A stretch of 64,000 bases of DNA, from contig NZ_NIHC01000001.1 of NCBI RefSeq assembly GCF_002806945.1, forward strand, positions 496,001 to 560,000, read 5' to 3'. This document shows, in pieces, positions 44,664 to 55,309 of the stretch (within the stretch, counting starts at the first letter, position 1; every line of letters starts with the position of its first letter). This DNA is from Marinobacter salexigens (GTDB lineage: Bacteria; Pseudomonadota; Gammaproteobacteria; Pseudomonadales; Oleiphilaceae). A program made the translations under genes and the position numbers. The notes under the pieces are model-generated. The model did not search any database. It saw only the letters and a program-made list of their open reading frames with translations, and was not told the origin of the DNA.

Positions 44664-44676
44664 GGTGTCTCCTCCA

Positions 44677-45930
44677 TCAGGCAAACAGGCGCTGGACTTT
44701 CTGTAAGGCGGTAAACAATTGCTCCACCTCGTCCAATGTATTGTAGAACGCAAAGGAGGCCCGTGCTGTACCGGGAACTCCATAGAAATCCATTAGTGGC
44801 ATGGCACAGTGGTGGCCAGTGCGAATCGCAATACCCTGCTGGTCTAGCAGTGTACCTATATCACTGGGGTGCAAGCCGTCGATTTTAAAGGACATCACGG
44901 GAACTTTTTGCTTGGCGGTGCCAATAACGCTCATGCCCGGAACCGTCTCAACCAGTTGGTTGGCGCGCTCCAGTAAGGCATTCTCCGCTGCTTCCATGGC
45001 TGCCCTGTCGAGACTGCTCAGGTAGTCGATAGCTGCGGCCAGGCCAACGGCCTCAGCGATTGCCGGTGTGCCAGCCTCAAACTTGTAAGGTAAAACGTTC
45101 CAGGTGGTGCGCTCAAAGGACACACGCTCAATCATCTCGCCGCCGCCCTGGTATGGGGGCATCTCTTCCAGCAGAGCGGCTTTTCCATAAAGCACGCCAA
45201 TGCCGGTTGGGCCAAACAGCTTATGAGATGAAAATACATAGAAGTCACAATCCAGTGCCTGCACATCCGGCTGGAAGTGAGGTACGGCCTGTGCACCATC
45301 GAGTAGAGTGATTACACCACGGGCTTTGGCCTGAGCAATCATCTCGGCGACTGGGTTAATCGTACCCAGCACGTTGGAAACATGGGCGACGGCCAGCACG
45401 CGGGTGCGATCATTCAGCAAGCTGTTGAATGAATCCTGGTCCAGTTCACCGGCAGGCGTAACCTGTATGGGCACCACTTTTGCACCCGTGCGCTCGGCAA
45501 TCATTTGCCAGGGCACTATGTTGGCATGGTGCTCCATGTGGCTTACCAGAATCTCGTCACCAGCTTTGAGCTTCGGTGCCAAGCCATTCGCCACCAGATT
45601 GATGGCCTCAGTGGTGCCCTTTGTCCAGATGACTTCCTGCGTACTGCCTGCATTCAGAAAGCTGCGAACGGTTTCCCGGGCGCCTTCGAATGCCGTTGTA
45701 GCACGGTCACCAAGGGTGTGGGCACCCCGGTGAACGTTGGAGTGCATTTCCCGGTAATAACGATCCATGGCATCCAGAACAGCGAGGGGCTTTTGTGCCG
45801 ACGCGCCGTTGTCCAGATACACCAACGGCTTCCCGTTTACCTGTTGCGACAGGATAGGGAAGTCACGGCGTATGGCTTCTACGTCAAACGCCTTCTGTAT
45901 AGTTGTGTTTGCCACGGACAGGTCGTTCAT
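44677..45930 (-). CDS. sufS: cysteine desulfurase SufS
   Basis: 417-residue pyridoxal-phosphate enzyme (class II desulfurase) that takes sulfur from cysteine for the SufBCD scaffold. PLP lysine in FYVFSSHKLFGPTGIGVLYG, catalytic Cys in AIRTGHHCAMPLMDFYGV, and the N-terminal YLDNGASAQKPLAVLDAMDRYY are all present. It lies between sufD and sufA, 13 bases upstream of sufA. Confidence 0.97.
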   Translation of the reverse strand: MNDLSVANTTIQKAFDVEAIRRDFPILSQQVNGKPLVYLDNGASAQKPLAVLDAMDRYYREMHSNVHRGAHTLGDRATTAFEGARETVRSFLNAGSTQEVIWTKGTTEAINLVANGLAPKLKAGDEILVSHMEHHANIVPWQMIAERTGAKVVPIQVTPAGELDQDSFNSLLNDRTRVLAVAHVSNVLGTINPVAEMIAQAKARGVITLLDGAQAVPHFQPDVQALDCDFYVFSSHKLFGPTGIGVLYGKAALLEEMPPYQGGGEMIERVSFERTTWNVLPYKFEAGTPAIAEAVGLAAAIDYLSSLDRAAMEAAENALLERANQLVETVPGMSVIGTAKQKVPVMSFKIDGLHPSDIGTLLDQQGIAIRTGHHCAMPLMDFYGVPGTARASFAFYNTLDEVEQLFTALQKVQRLFA

Positions 45931-45936
45931 ACCGGT

Positions 45937-47226
45937 TTAGCCCTCCAGGAATACTTGGTCAAAAAACTGGTTCAGGCGGATTTGTACCGTGTCTTTTACG
46001 GCATCTACCGGAATCTGGGCAACCAGTTCGTTGATGAAGGCCAGTGTCAGAAGAACGTTGGCTTCCCGGCGGCCGATGCCCCGTGAAATCAGGTAGAACA
46101 AAGACTCTTCATCAAGCTGGCCGATGGTTGCGCCGTGGGCACACTTTACGTCATCGGCGTAGATTTCCAGTTCTGGCTTGGTATCGATTTCTGCGCCAGT
46201 GGAGAGCAGCAGGTTTTTGTTGTGCATATTCGCGTAGGATTTTTGAGCATCCGGATGAATATGGATCCTGCCGTTGAACACTACATGAGACTTGTCCGTT
46301 GCAATGTTGCGATAGGTTTCTTCACTGTTGCAGTTGGGCGATACGTGCTCAATGGTGGTGTGGTTGTCGTAGTGCTGTGTGCCCTGGGTGACAACAACGC
46401 CGTTAAGTTTGCATTCAGCGCCTTTGCCTTCCAGCCGAACCCGCAGGTCGTGGCGCCTCAGGGGGCCGCCAAAGCCTACGCAGTGGCTTTCGAAGCGGGA
46501 GCTGCGCTGCTGGGTTACGCCGGTGGCGCCAATGTGCTGAACCGTGTCGCCGTCCATGCTCAGGCGGATGTTGGTAACATTTGCGCCTTCGGCAAGAACG
46601 AACTCGGTTACAGAGTTCACGAACACAGATTCCTGGCCGCTGGAAATGTATTCTTCAACCAAGGTGATCTGGCTGTTAGGGCCAGCATCCACAAAAATGC
46701 GCGGGAAGGCAGATCCACTGGCGTCTGCAGTCACTTCATGGATGATGAACAGTGGCTGATCAAGAACCGCGCCCGGTTTCAGGCGAATGATCAAGCCATC
46801 TTCAAAGCGGGCTGAGTTGAGGCCGGCAAACTGCACGGCTTTCGCGTCCAGGGTGCTGTCCAGGCGCTCTGCCAATTCACTGGCTTCGGCATCAGAAAGA
46901 TCGCCAAAGCGCTGGATAAGAATGTTGTCCAGATCCGGGTATTCACTGGCTTCTGGTACTACTACGCCATTGATGAAAACCACTTTGTAGCCGGGTACCG
47001 CAAGAGCGCTGCCAGTTTTGCCCTCTGTAGGCAAAGAGATGGCCATCTCGTCGGTCAACTTCAGGTACTTGCTGGAGTATTTCCAGTTTTCCGTTTTCCG
47101 CGTTGGCATGGGCATGTCGACCAGGGCAGCGCCACGCTGTTTGCGCAGGGCAAGCAGGGGCTCAGGCAGTGCCTGGCCAGCCGGATGCAGGAACGCGGTG
47201 GAAAGAAGAATTGGTGCTGGTTTCAT
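45937..47226 (-). CDS. sufD: Fe-S scaffold subunit SufD
   Basis: 429-residue component of the SufBC2D scaffold. Beta-helix core typical of the SufB/SufD family with the conserved C-terminal ligand region HPDAQKSYANMHNKNLLLS, DDVKCAHGATIGQLDEESLFYLISRGI and a closing helix. The His in KCAHGATIG is the residue used for cluster assembly at the SufB-SufD interface. Follows sufC by 12 bases. Confidence 0.96.
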   Translation of the reverse strand: MKPAPILLSTAFLHPAGQALPEPLLALRKQRGAALVDMPMPTRKTENWKYSSKYLKLTDEMAISLPTEGKTGSALAVPGYKVVFINGVVVPEASEYPDLDNILIQRFGDLSDAEASELAERLDSTLDAKAVQFAGLNSARFEDGLIIRLKPGAVLDQPLFIIHEVTADASGSAFPRIFVDAGPNSQITLVEEYISSGQESVFVNSVTEFVLAEGANVTNIRLSMDGDTVQHIGATGVTQQRSSRFESHCVGFGGPLRRHDLRVRLEGKGAECKLNGVVVTQGTQHYDNHTTIEHVSPNCNSEETYRNIATDKSHVVFNGRIHIHPDAQKSYANMHNKNLLLSTGAEIDTKPELEIYADDVKCAHGATIGQLDEESLFYLISRGIGRREANVLLTLAFINELVAQIPVDAVKDTVQIRLNQFFDQVFLEG

Positions 47227-47238
47227 TCCGCGATCTCC

Positions 47239-48012
47239 TTAGTTGGCTGAGCTGGCTGCAGTTTCGTCTTCCTTGATGCCAAGCCAAGCGTAACCGCGCT
47301 CTTCCAGTTCCAGAGCCAATTCTGGACCACCGGATTTCACGATCTTGCCTTCGGCCAGAACGTGTACAAAGTCCGGAACAATATGGTCGAGTAGACGTTG
47401 GTAGTGAGTCACCATCAAGATGGCCCGGTCCTCGGCACGAAGAGCGTTAACACCGTCTGAAACGACCTTGAGGGCGTCGATGTCGAGGCCGGAGTCGGTT
47501 TCGTCCAGAATCGCCAGCTTAGGCTGCAGCATCAGGGCTTGCATGATTTCGTTACGCTTTTTCTCACCACCGGAAAAACCTTCGTTTACGCCGCGCTTGA
47601 GAAATGCAGGGTCCAGATCTACCTGTTTGGACACTTCTCGCGCCAGCTTCATAAACTCAGCGGCGTTCATTTCTGACTCGCCTCTGTGGTGGCGCAAGGC
47701 GTTTACAGAGGTGCGCATGAACTGCAGGTTGCTAACGCCCGGAATCTCTACTGGGTACTGAAACGCCAGGAATACACCGTCCCGTGCTCGCTCTTCGGTT
47801 GCTTTCTCCAGCAGGTCTTCATCGTTCATGGTGACGCTGCCTGAGGTGACTTCAAATGCGTCGTTGCCTGCAAGCACTTGGGCGAGCGTGCTTTTGCCTG
47901 AACCGTTCGGGCCCATAATGGCATGTACTTCCCCGGCTTTGATGTCCAGGTTGATGCCCTTGAGGATTTCTTTGTCCTCAACGGATGCGTGCAGGTTTTT
48001 GATGCTCAGCAT
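47239..48012 (-). CDS. sufC: Fe-S assembly ATPase SufC
   Basis: 257-residue ABC-type ATPase of the SufBCD complex. Walker A GPNGSGKST at 34-42, Q-loop in FLAFQYPVEIPGV, signature FSGGEKKRNEI, Walker B LAILDETDSGLD and switch His in MVTHYQRLL. Length is standard. Between sufB and sufD. Confidence 0.97.
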   Translation of the reverse strand: MLSIKNLHASVEDKEILKGINLDIKAGEVHAIMGPNGSGKSTLAQVLAGNDAFEVTSGSVTMNDEDLLEKATEERARDGVFLAFQYPVEIPGVSNLQFMRTSVNALRHHRGESEMNAAEFMKLAREVSKQVDLDPAFLKRGVNEGFSGGEKKRNEIMQALMLQPKLAILDETDSGLDIDALKVVSDGVNALRAEDRAILMVTHYQRLLDHIVPDFVHVLAEGKIVKSGGPELALELEERGYAWLGIKEDETAASSAN

Positions 48013-48054
48013 TTGTGGCTTCTCTCTTTAATCTGAAAAATCTGTGTATGTAAA

Positions 48055-49503
<1,449 letters not shown>

Positions 49504-49611
49504 GATCGTCACTCCGTATTCTCTCTCGCGGGCTCTATGGCCCTTTGATTTGCCGGCAACCAAGACTGGGTTGCGGGGCCTGATCTGTTGCTTATGAGTC
49601 GTAATTGTACA

Positions 49612-49636
49612 ATACCAGACTAAATTAGTCAGGTAT
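49612..49636 (-). promoter_or_regulatory. IscR type 1-like operator and promoter of the suf operon
   Basis: Read on the minus strand, ATACCTGACT then AATTT then AGTCTGGTAT forms a near-perfect 25 bp palindrome. It fits the E. coli type 1 IscR consensus (ATASYYGACT...AGTCRRSTAT) at all but one position. A possible -10 TACAAT follows, with a CTGACT -35 inside the operator, so a bound Rrf2 regulator would block transcription. This suggests repression of suf by IscR carrying a [2Fe-2S] cluster. No iscR gene is in the window. Confidence 0.7.
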
Positions 49637-49667
49637 TAAATGTAGGGATGATCAAGTATATCGCAAT

Positions 49668-49698
49668 ACACCCGCCAGACGCTAAGTCTGGCGGGTGT
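49668..49698 (-). terminator. hairpin after trhP
   Basis: ACACCCGCCAGAC (49668-49680) and GTCTGGCGGGTGT (49686-49698) form a perfect 13 bp stem with a 5-base loop, between the trhP stop and the suf promoter. No T-run follows on the minus strand, but it is strong and well placed. Confidence 0.65.
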
Positions 49699-49748
49699 AG
49701 CGCGTGTTTGATAAGCGTATATACGGAGCTGCAAACCCAGAGGGAGTG

Positions 49749-51080
49749 TTAGCTTTGTGGCGGCAAAATGCGGGTGAGGTAGCTGTAATCAAATGCTTCA
49801 GGGGTGCCGGTCGGGCGGGGGATGCGAACGATGTGCCCGCTACCGGGAGCACAATCCATACTCACGCCATTGCGGTTTTCCATGGCCGGAATTGAGAACT
49901 GCAGGTTGCCTGAGGGGGTGATGAGTTCAAGCTGATCGCCAGGTGCAAATTTGTTTTTCACGTTAATTGTAAGCCACTGGTCATCGGCCTCGAGTATTGT
50001 GCCAACCACTTGTTGAGTGCCCAGGAAGGATGAACCTTGTTCATAGGTCTGGTACTCCTGAGGCAAGTGCCTGCGAAGAAAGCCTTCGGTGTAGCCGCGG
50101 TTGGAAAGAGCCTCCAGTTCATTCATCAGGCTCATATCAAACGGCTTGCCTTGGGCAGCCTGGTCAATGGCGTTGCGGTAGACCTGCGTGGTGCGGGCAA
50201 CGTAGTAGGTACTTTTGGTGCGACCTTCGATTTTCAGGGAGTGTACGCCCATGGCCGCCAATTCAGCTACGTGTTGCACTGCCCTCAAGTCGCGAGAGTT
50301 CATGATATAGGTGCCGTGCTCATCCTCATAAGCAGGAATGTAGCTGCCAGGGCGGTTGGGCTCTTCCAGAAGGATTTCTTTCGGCTCGTAGTTTTGTACT
50401 GCGCTGTTGGTACCGTTTTGGGCTGATGTGGCAATCAGGTCGCCGGCTTGGTCCTGGGTATGGGCAACTTCCTTGTAGTTCCAGCGGCAGGCATTGGTGC
50501 AGGCACCTTGGTTGGCATCTCTGTGGTTCATGTAGCCGGAAAGCAAGCAGCGACCGGAGTAGGCCATGCAAAGGGCGCCATGCACGAATACTTCCAGTTC
50601 CATTTGGGGAACTTTTTCACGGATATCACGAATTTCTCCCAACCCCAGCTCCCTGGACAAAATCACTCGGCTGATGCCCTGCCGCCGCCAGAACTCTACC
50701 GTTGCCCAATTCACGGCATTGGCTTGAACAGACAGGTGTATGGGTTGTTCTGGCCACTTTTCCCGTACCAGCATGATCAGGCCCGGGTCGGACATGATCA
50801 ATGCATCCGGTTTGTGCTCGAGTACTGGCTCCAGATCTCTCAGGTAAGAGCGCACCTTGTCGTTATGGGGAGCAATGTTTGAAACCAGATAAAACTGTTT
50901 GCCCAGAGCGTGGGCTCGCTGGATGCCAGCGCCCAGTGCAGCGGTGTCTTTGAAGCTGTTGTTGCGAACCCGCAGGGAGTAGCGGGGCTGGCCGGCATAG
51001 ACTGCGTCAGCGCCATAGGCAAAAGCGGTTTCCAGGTGTTCTGGGGTGCCGGCGGGCGCCAGCAGTTCCGGGATGTTCAT
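49749..51080 (-). CDS. trhP: U32 family tRNA hydroxylation protein TrhP (YegQ)
   Basis: 443-residue peptidase-U32 family protein. The U32 signature EVFVHGALCMAYSGRCLLSGYM is intact, with the following cluster-binding-like cysteines in GACTNACRWNYK. The N-terminus ELLAPAGTPEHLETAFAYGADAVYAG is typical of YegQ/TrhP, which forms 5-hydroxyuridine at tRNA position 34 from prephenate. Proteolysis is not expected. The family needs an Fe-S cluster, and the gene lies next to the suf operon. Confidence 0.9.
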   Translation of the reverse strand: MNIPELLAPAGTPEHLETAFAYGADAVYAGQPRYSLRVRNNSFKDTAALGAGIQRAHALGKQFYLVSNIAPHNDKVRSYLRDLEPVLEHKPDALIMSDPGLIMLVREKWPEQPIHLSVQANAVNWATVEFWRRQGISRVILSRELGLGEIRDIREKVPQMELEVFVHGALCMAYSGRCLLSGYMNHRDANQGACTNACRWNYKEVAHTQDQAGDLIATSAQNGTNSAVQNYEPKEILLEEPNRPGSYIPAYEDEHGTYIMNSRDLRAVQHVAELAAMGVHSLKIEGRTKSTYYVARTTQVYRNAIDQAAQGKPFDMSLMNELEALSNRGYTEGFLRRHLPQEYQTYEQGSSFLGTQQVVGTILEADDQWLTINVKNKFAPGDQLELITPSGNLQFSIPAMENRNGVSMDCAPGSGHIVRIPRPTGTPEAFDYSYLTRILPPQS

Positions 51081-51238
51081 GTGGGCTCCGGGTAAATCAG
51101 TGGTGGGCTATTTTGCCGGAGGTCGTTTCACATTCCCTTGATCCTGCTCAAACGTCTTATTGATTGTTTTCAGCTAACATGTGTACGCTGTAAGTTGTGA
51201 CGGGAGACTGAACGTTTATGAATCTGGAGGATAGAAAG

Positions 51239-51595
51239 ATGGCATCAGAACCTCTGAACCAAGAGGTGGTGCGGGTTTCGCTGGGTAACAGAGTAAGTTC
51301 GCTGATCAGTATTCAGCTTGCCCGAGGCAAGGTGGGTGTTGAGGTGGTGGCGTCTCAGTTGCATATGAGTCGGTACACGCTTCACAAGAAATTGAAGCAG
51401 GAAGGTGTAACCTTTGCCCGTTTGCTTGAGGATGTGCGCCGTAAGCAGGCGCTGACTTACATGCAGGATAGAACCAAGCCGCTGGTGGAAATTGCTGAGC
51501 AACTCGGGTTTTCAGAGTTGAGCGCATTCAGCCGGGCATTCAAACGCTGGATGGGAACTTCCCCGGCTGAATATCGCTCTGTCAGGCTTTCCTGA
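51239..51595 (+). CDS. stand-alone AraC-type DNA-binding domain protein
   Basis: 118 residues consisting of little more than the two helix-turn-helix motifs of AraC: VEVVASQLHMSRYTLHKKLKQEG and LVEIAEQLGFSELSAFSRAFKRWMGTSPAEYR. There is no sensor domain, so signal input, if any, comes from elsewhere. The start at 51239 has GGAGG eight bases upstream; 51218 is an in-frame alternative. It is convergent with fabB and may act on it, although no operator is recognised. Confidence 0.85.
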   Translation: MASEPLNQEVVRVSLGNRVSSLISIQLARGKVGVEVVASQLHMSRYTLHKKLKQEGVTFARLLEDVRRKQALTYMQDRTKPLVEIAEQLGFSELSAFSRAFKRWMGTSPAEYRSVRLS

Positions 51596-51613
51596 GCTTG
51601 GAATTGCAATAAA

Positions 51614-52825
51614 TCAGAACTTTTTGAATACCAGTGTCGCGTTGGTGCCACCAAAGCCAAAGCTGTTGCTCATAACGAGATCCAGATTCTGGTTGTCCAG
51701 TCGTTCACGAACGATCGGGTATCCCTCGGCGCCTTCATCCAGAGTGTCGATGTTGGCTGACGGCGCGATAAATCCATCCCGCTGCATAATCAGGCTGTAA
51801 ATGGCCTCATGAACCCCGGCTGCGCCAAGCGCGTGGCCACAAAGGGGTTTGCTGGAGCTTAACGGTGGAATCTTGTCGCCAAAGGTCTCTTTCAGGGCTT
51901 TCAATTCTGTTACGTCGCCAGCAGGTGTGCTGGTGCCGTGGGTATTGATGTAGTTGATCTCGCCATCCAGGTTTTTCATGGCTTGCTGCATGCAGCGTAT
52001 GGCACCTTCGCCGCTGGGGGCAACCATGTCGGCGCCGTCTGATGTGGCACCGAAACCGACCAGTTCCGCAATAATGTTCGCACCGCGGGCCTCGGCATGC
52101 TCTAGGGCCTCAAGCACCAGAGTACCGCCGCCGCCGGAGATAACAAAGCCATCGCGGTCCGCATCGTAAGTGCGGGATGCCTTTTCAGGAGTATCGTTGT
52201 ACTTGGTTGAAAGCGCGCCCATGGCATCAAACATCAGGCTCAAGGTCCAGTGGATATCCTCGCCGCCTCCGGCAAGCATCACATCCTGACGTCCCAGAGC
52301 GATCTGATCCGCAGCATGGCCGATGGAGTGGGCGCTGGTGGCACAAGCTGAAGTAATGCCGTAGTTGATACCAGTAATGCCAAACGCCGTTGCGATCGAG
52401 GCGTTGATTGCGCTGCCCATGGTGCGGGGCACCCGATAGGGGCCAACCCGGCGTATGCCTTTGGCGCGATGGGTGTCGATCGCATCCAGCAGTTCAACCG
52501 TGGACGCGCCGCCGGTGCCGAAAACAGCGCCGGTGCTGTTGGCTGTAAGGTGCTCCTTGGTCAGTCCGGCTTGCTCAATGGCTTCACAGGATGCGAGATA
52601 CGTGTAAGCAGCAGCCGGGCACATGAAGCGCAATAGCTTGCGATCAATCAGTTCGGGAAGATTCAGATTGATTTGGCCGCATACGTGGCTGCGCAGGCCG
52701 TTGTCACGGGCTTCTTCACTGAAAGCGATCCCGGGAATGGACTCCTTCAGGGAGCGCGTGACTTCTTTTTGATTGGTTCCAAGGCTGGAGACAATCCCCA
52801 TACCGGTGATAACAACACGCCGCAT
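51614..52825 (-). CDS. fabB: 3-oxoacyl-ACP synthase I FabB
   Basis: 403-residue condensing enzyme for unsaturated fatty acid synthesis. The catalytic triad is C161 ([13 protein letters not shown]), H296 ([11 protein letters not shown]) and H331 ([13 protein letters not shown]). It pairs with fabA, 11 bases upstream, as in Pseudomonas and relatives where the pair makes cis-vaccenate precursors. Normal length. Confidence 0.97.
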   Translation of the reverse strand: MRRVVITGMGIVSSLGTNQKEVTRSLKESIPGIAFSEEARDNGLRSHVCGQINLNLPELIDRKLLRFMCPAAAYTYLASCEAIEQAGLTKEHLTANSTGAVFGTGGASTVELLDAIDTHRAKGIRRVGPYRVPRTMGSAINASIATAFGITGINYGITSACATSAHSIGHAADQIALGRQDVMLAGGGEDIHWTLSLMFDAMGALSTKYNDTPEKASRTYDADRDGFVISGGGGTLVLEALEHAEARGANIIAELVGFGATSDGADMVAPSGEGAIRCMQQAMKNLDGEINYINTHGTSTPAGDVTELKALKETFGDKIPPLSSSKPLCGHALGAAGVHEAIYSLIMQRDGFIAPSANIDTLDEGAEGYPIVRERLDNQNLDLVMSNSFGFGGTNATLVFKKF

Positions 52826-52836
52826 CTTGCTAACTC

Positions 52837-53346
52837 CTAAAAATCATCGGTGGAAGAGAATACGCCAACCCGCAGGTCTTTGGCGGTGTATATTTCTTTA
52901 CCATCCACTTCCATGCGTCCATCGGCAATAGCCATTGTAAGCTTCCGACGGATTACGCGTTTGAGGTCGAGGTAGTATGTTACCTTTTTGTTGGTGGGGA
53001 GAACCTGGCCGGTAAACTTCACCTCTCCCGAGCCCAGAGCACGACCTTTACCTTCACTGCCGCCCCACGCCAGGAAAAAACCCACCAACTGCCACATGGC
53101 ATCGAGGCCCAGGCAACCAGGCATGACCGGGTCATCCACAAAGTGCACTTTGAAAAACCATAGGTCGGGATTGATATCCAGCTCAGCCACCAGGCTGCCT
53201 TTACCGTAAAGGCCGTCATCCGCGCCTACGTGGGTAACACGGTCAACCATCAGCATCTCATCAATGGGCAGCCGAGTGGCGCCCGGGAAAAGTTTGCCAT
53301 GACCACACTTAATCAGGTCTTCTTTGTCAAAATGATCCGGGTTCAT
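52837..53346 (-). CDS. fabA: 3-hydroxydecanoyl-ACP dehydratase/isomerase FabA
   Basis: 169-residue hot-dog enzyme that introduces the double bond at C10. Catalytic His68 ([19 protein letters not shown]) and Asp82 ([15 protein letters not shown]) are in place, matching E. coli H70/D84. First of the fabA-fabB operon; the upstream 130 bases hold its promoter but no recognisable operator. Confidence 0.97.
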   Translation of the reverse strand: MNPDHFDKEDLIKCGHGKLFPGATRLPIDEMLMVDRVTHVGADDGLYGKGSLVAELDINPDLWFFKVHFVDDPVMPGCLGLDAMWQLVGFFLAWGGSEGKGRALGSGEVKFTGQVLPTNKKVTYYLDLKRVIRRKLTMAIADGRMEVDGKEIYTAKDLRVGVFSSTDDF

Positions 53347-53481
53347 AGTGCCGTCGTCTCTATTGCAGAATGATTTATTGTTACTTTAGCTGTTATTTCG
53401 CGAGTCGCTATTGACCATTAGTGGATGATTGACGTTTAAGTGCAGAAGTTGCAAGCAAGCCAGCCCTCAGGGAGAGCTAAA

Positions 53482-53521
53482 AACAAATAGGGCAAGCGTT
53501 TGTGCGCTTGCCCTATTTGTT
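53482..53521 (-). terminator. terminator downstream of nnrS
   Basis: A perfect 17 bp stem (53482-53498 with 53505-53521) containing GGGCAAGCG/CGCTTGCCC and followed on the minus strand by TTTTTA-rich sequence. It separates nnrS from the fabAB promoter. Confidence 0.88.
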
Positions 53522-53550
53522 GGATAGGCTGGTATAGAGTGCGCTTCACA

Positions 53551-54735
53551 TCAGCCTGTGCGGCCATCGGGCCTGGGGCTTGCGAGTATTTTGGTGTAGC
53601 GCACCAGGAACATGGCAAAGGCAAAAATCCAAAGCAGGCTGCTACTGCCAATCCCCGGGTGCCAGGCAATGATGTCGAATGCAGTTAGCACACGGATCAC
53701 CGCCGCCAGTTGAATCGCAATGAATGCGGTAACCATGCCTTTTGGCAATACCAGGGGGCGGCCAGTATGGCCTAGTGTTACCCGGGCGATAACGCCCAGA
53801 ATGAGGCAGCTGATAGCGCCCGTGCCTGCCGCATGGCTCCATGCGTTAGAAGGCCAGCCAGCAAAAATGGTACCTGCGAGAAGGTACAGTGAAACCGGTA
53901 CCCAAAGAATGGACAGGTGAAGCACCCATAGCAGGGGCTCTTTACGAGCCAGCCAGCCCTTCCAGTTAGCGAGCCGAATCAGCACAAGCGTGCCGGCAAG
54001 GGTCGCCAATATGCCGGTGAGGGCTTGCCAGCCGGTCACCAGAGAGGCCATAAGCAGAATCATGGAGAACAGTGACGCCATATCCAGCGCCGGGATGTTT
54101 TTTACAGCGTCAGCATTAAGTCCCCGCTGGCGGAGCCAGCCGGTTGTAAAAGCAGGCGTTATGCGCCCCCCGACAATGCTGATAAGCGCCATCGCAGCAA
54201 TCAATGCCCCGTGGCTGTAGGTCATGTCCAGGCGAGTAACAAAGCCTATCTGCATCAGCCATAGCAAGCCCAGAACCACCAGGAGCATGAACTGACGTTT
54301 TTGTCTTGCCTGCCAAACGCGCCAGCCGGCATCCAGCATCACCAGCGGCAGGAAGGCCAGGTTGACCCCCTGCACCAGCCAGTCGGGCAAATCTGCCCCC
54401 AATGCCAGCAACAATCGGCCTGCCAGCCAGACCCCCCAGAGCAAGACCAGCCGGAAGCCATGGGTGCGCTCAGTCTGAGTCCAGACACAGACCGCCGTCA
54501 GCAAAAAACCTGCAATGGCTGCGGTCAGAAAACCAAACAGCATTTCATGTTGATGCCAGAACAGCCCTGGCATGGCCAGAGGCAGGTTGATAACGCCGGT
54601 CACCTGCAAAACCCAGAGAGGTATAGTTAACAGCGCCAGTACTGTCATTGACAGAAAGAAGATCCGGAATGGGTAGCCGAATAGTTGACTGACGCTGGCG
54701 GAGCCGGATTGAGCTGAAGTGGGGATAGCCTGCAT
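53551..54735 (-). CDS. nnrS: NnrS family haem-copper membrane protein
   Basis: 394-residue integral membrane protein with about 12 hydrophobic helices. The family start FGYPFRIFFLSMTVLALLTIPLW and the LFWHQHEMLFGFLTAAIAGFLLTAV region, with paired His, are typical; further His-containing helices follow (WVLHLSILWVP, NAWSHAAGTGAI). NnrS proteins relieve nitric oxide stress. It has an AGGA box and a strong terminator. The AT-rich region upstream (54746-54776, TAATACATATATGTGAGTTATATGTTAA) may hold a regulator site; I list it as unassigned. Confidence 0.93.
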   Translation of the reverse strand: MQAIPTSAQSGSASVSQLFGYPFRIFFLSMTVLALLTIPLWVLQVTGVINLPLAMPGLFWHQHEMLFGFLTAAIAGFLLTAVCVWTQTERTHGFRLVLLWGVWLAGRLLLALGADLPDWLVQGVNLAFLPLVMLDAGWRVWQARQKRQFMLLVVLGLLWLMQIGFVTRLDMTYSHGALIAAMALISIVGGRITPAFTTGWLRQRGLNADAVKNIPALDMASLFSMILLMASLVTGWQALTGILATLAGTLVLIRLANWKGWLARKEPLLWVLHLSILWVPVSLYLLAGTIFAGWPSNAWSHAAGTGAISCLILGVIARVTLGHTGRPLVLPKGMVTAFIAIQLAAVIRVLTAFDIIAWHPGIGSSSLLWIFAFAMFLVRYTKILASPRPDGRTG

Positions 54736-54861
54736 GTTGGTTCCTGCTAATACATATATGTGAGTTATATGTTAATCGTGTGCGGCTGGAAATAACATAC
54801 CCGGTTGGTGGTATCTTTGCGTACAATGCCGCTATCGTTTTGATTCACAATGGAATGGTTT

Positions 54862-55239
54862 ATGAACTCATACATGATTTTGAAGCACCTCCACATGACC
54901 ACAGCCTATCTCACGGTTGTCCTGTTTACACTGAGACTGCTGATGGACGCCGTGGGTCGGCCCGGCTGGCGCCAGACCCCACTGCGCTGGATTCCCCATG
55001 CCAACGACACTGTTCTGCTGGTCGCTGCCATCAGCCTGCTGTTTGTGGGCGGCTGGAATCCCCTGGAGCAAGGCTGGATTCTGGCCAAAATTGTATTGCT
55101 GCTGGGCTACATCGCCGCCGGGCTTTTCGCCCTGAAAGTCACTGTATCACGCCCGGTTCGAGTTGTTGCCGCAATTCTGGCCTTGGTGCAGGTATCTGCC
55201 ATTCTTCACCTTGCCATGGCAAAGCCCGTCATTTTCTGA
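54862..55239 (+). CDS. SirB2 family membrane protein
   Basis: 125 residues with four hydrophobic segments and the family start MILKHLHMTTAYLTVVLFTLRLLMD. SirB2 proteins are small integral membrane proteins of unclear function. I choose ATG 54862 because it matches the family N-terminus and has GGA upstream; ATG 54850 is in frame. Divergent from nnrS with a 126 bp shared upstream region. Confidence 0.78.
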   Translation: MNSYMILKHLHMTTAYLTVVLFTLRLLMDAVGRPGWRQTPLRWIPHANDTVLLVAAISLLFVGGWNPLEQGWILAKIVLLLGYIAAGLFALKVTVSRPVRVVAAILALVQVSAILHLAMAKPVIF

Positions 55240-55309
55240 CTCAGTGAAGCCAGTAAGAAAAAGCCCAAAGTCTATGGGGTGATTTCCTGACAGTTATACG
55301 GAGCAAGCA

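Noticed and set aside
45937..47226. Long rightward frames inside the suf genes (for example 46135-46815 and 48292-49038)
   Set aside because: They mirror highly conserved SufD and SufB on the other strand and have no family or ribosome-binding site of their own.
54746..54776. An NsrR or FNR operator upstream of nnrS
   Set aside because: The AT-rich palindromic words (ATACATATATGTG) do not match either consensus well enough to name a regulator.
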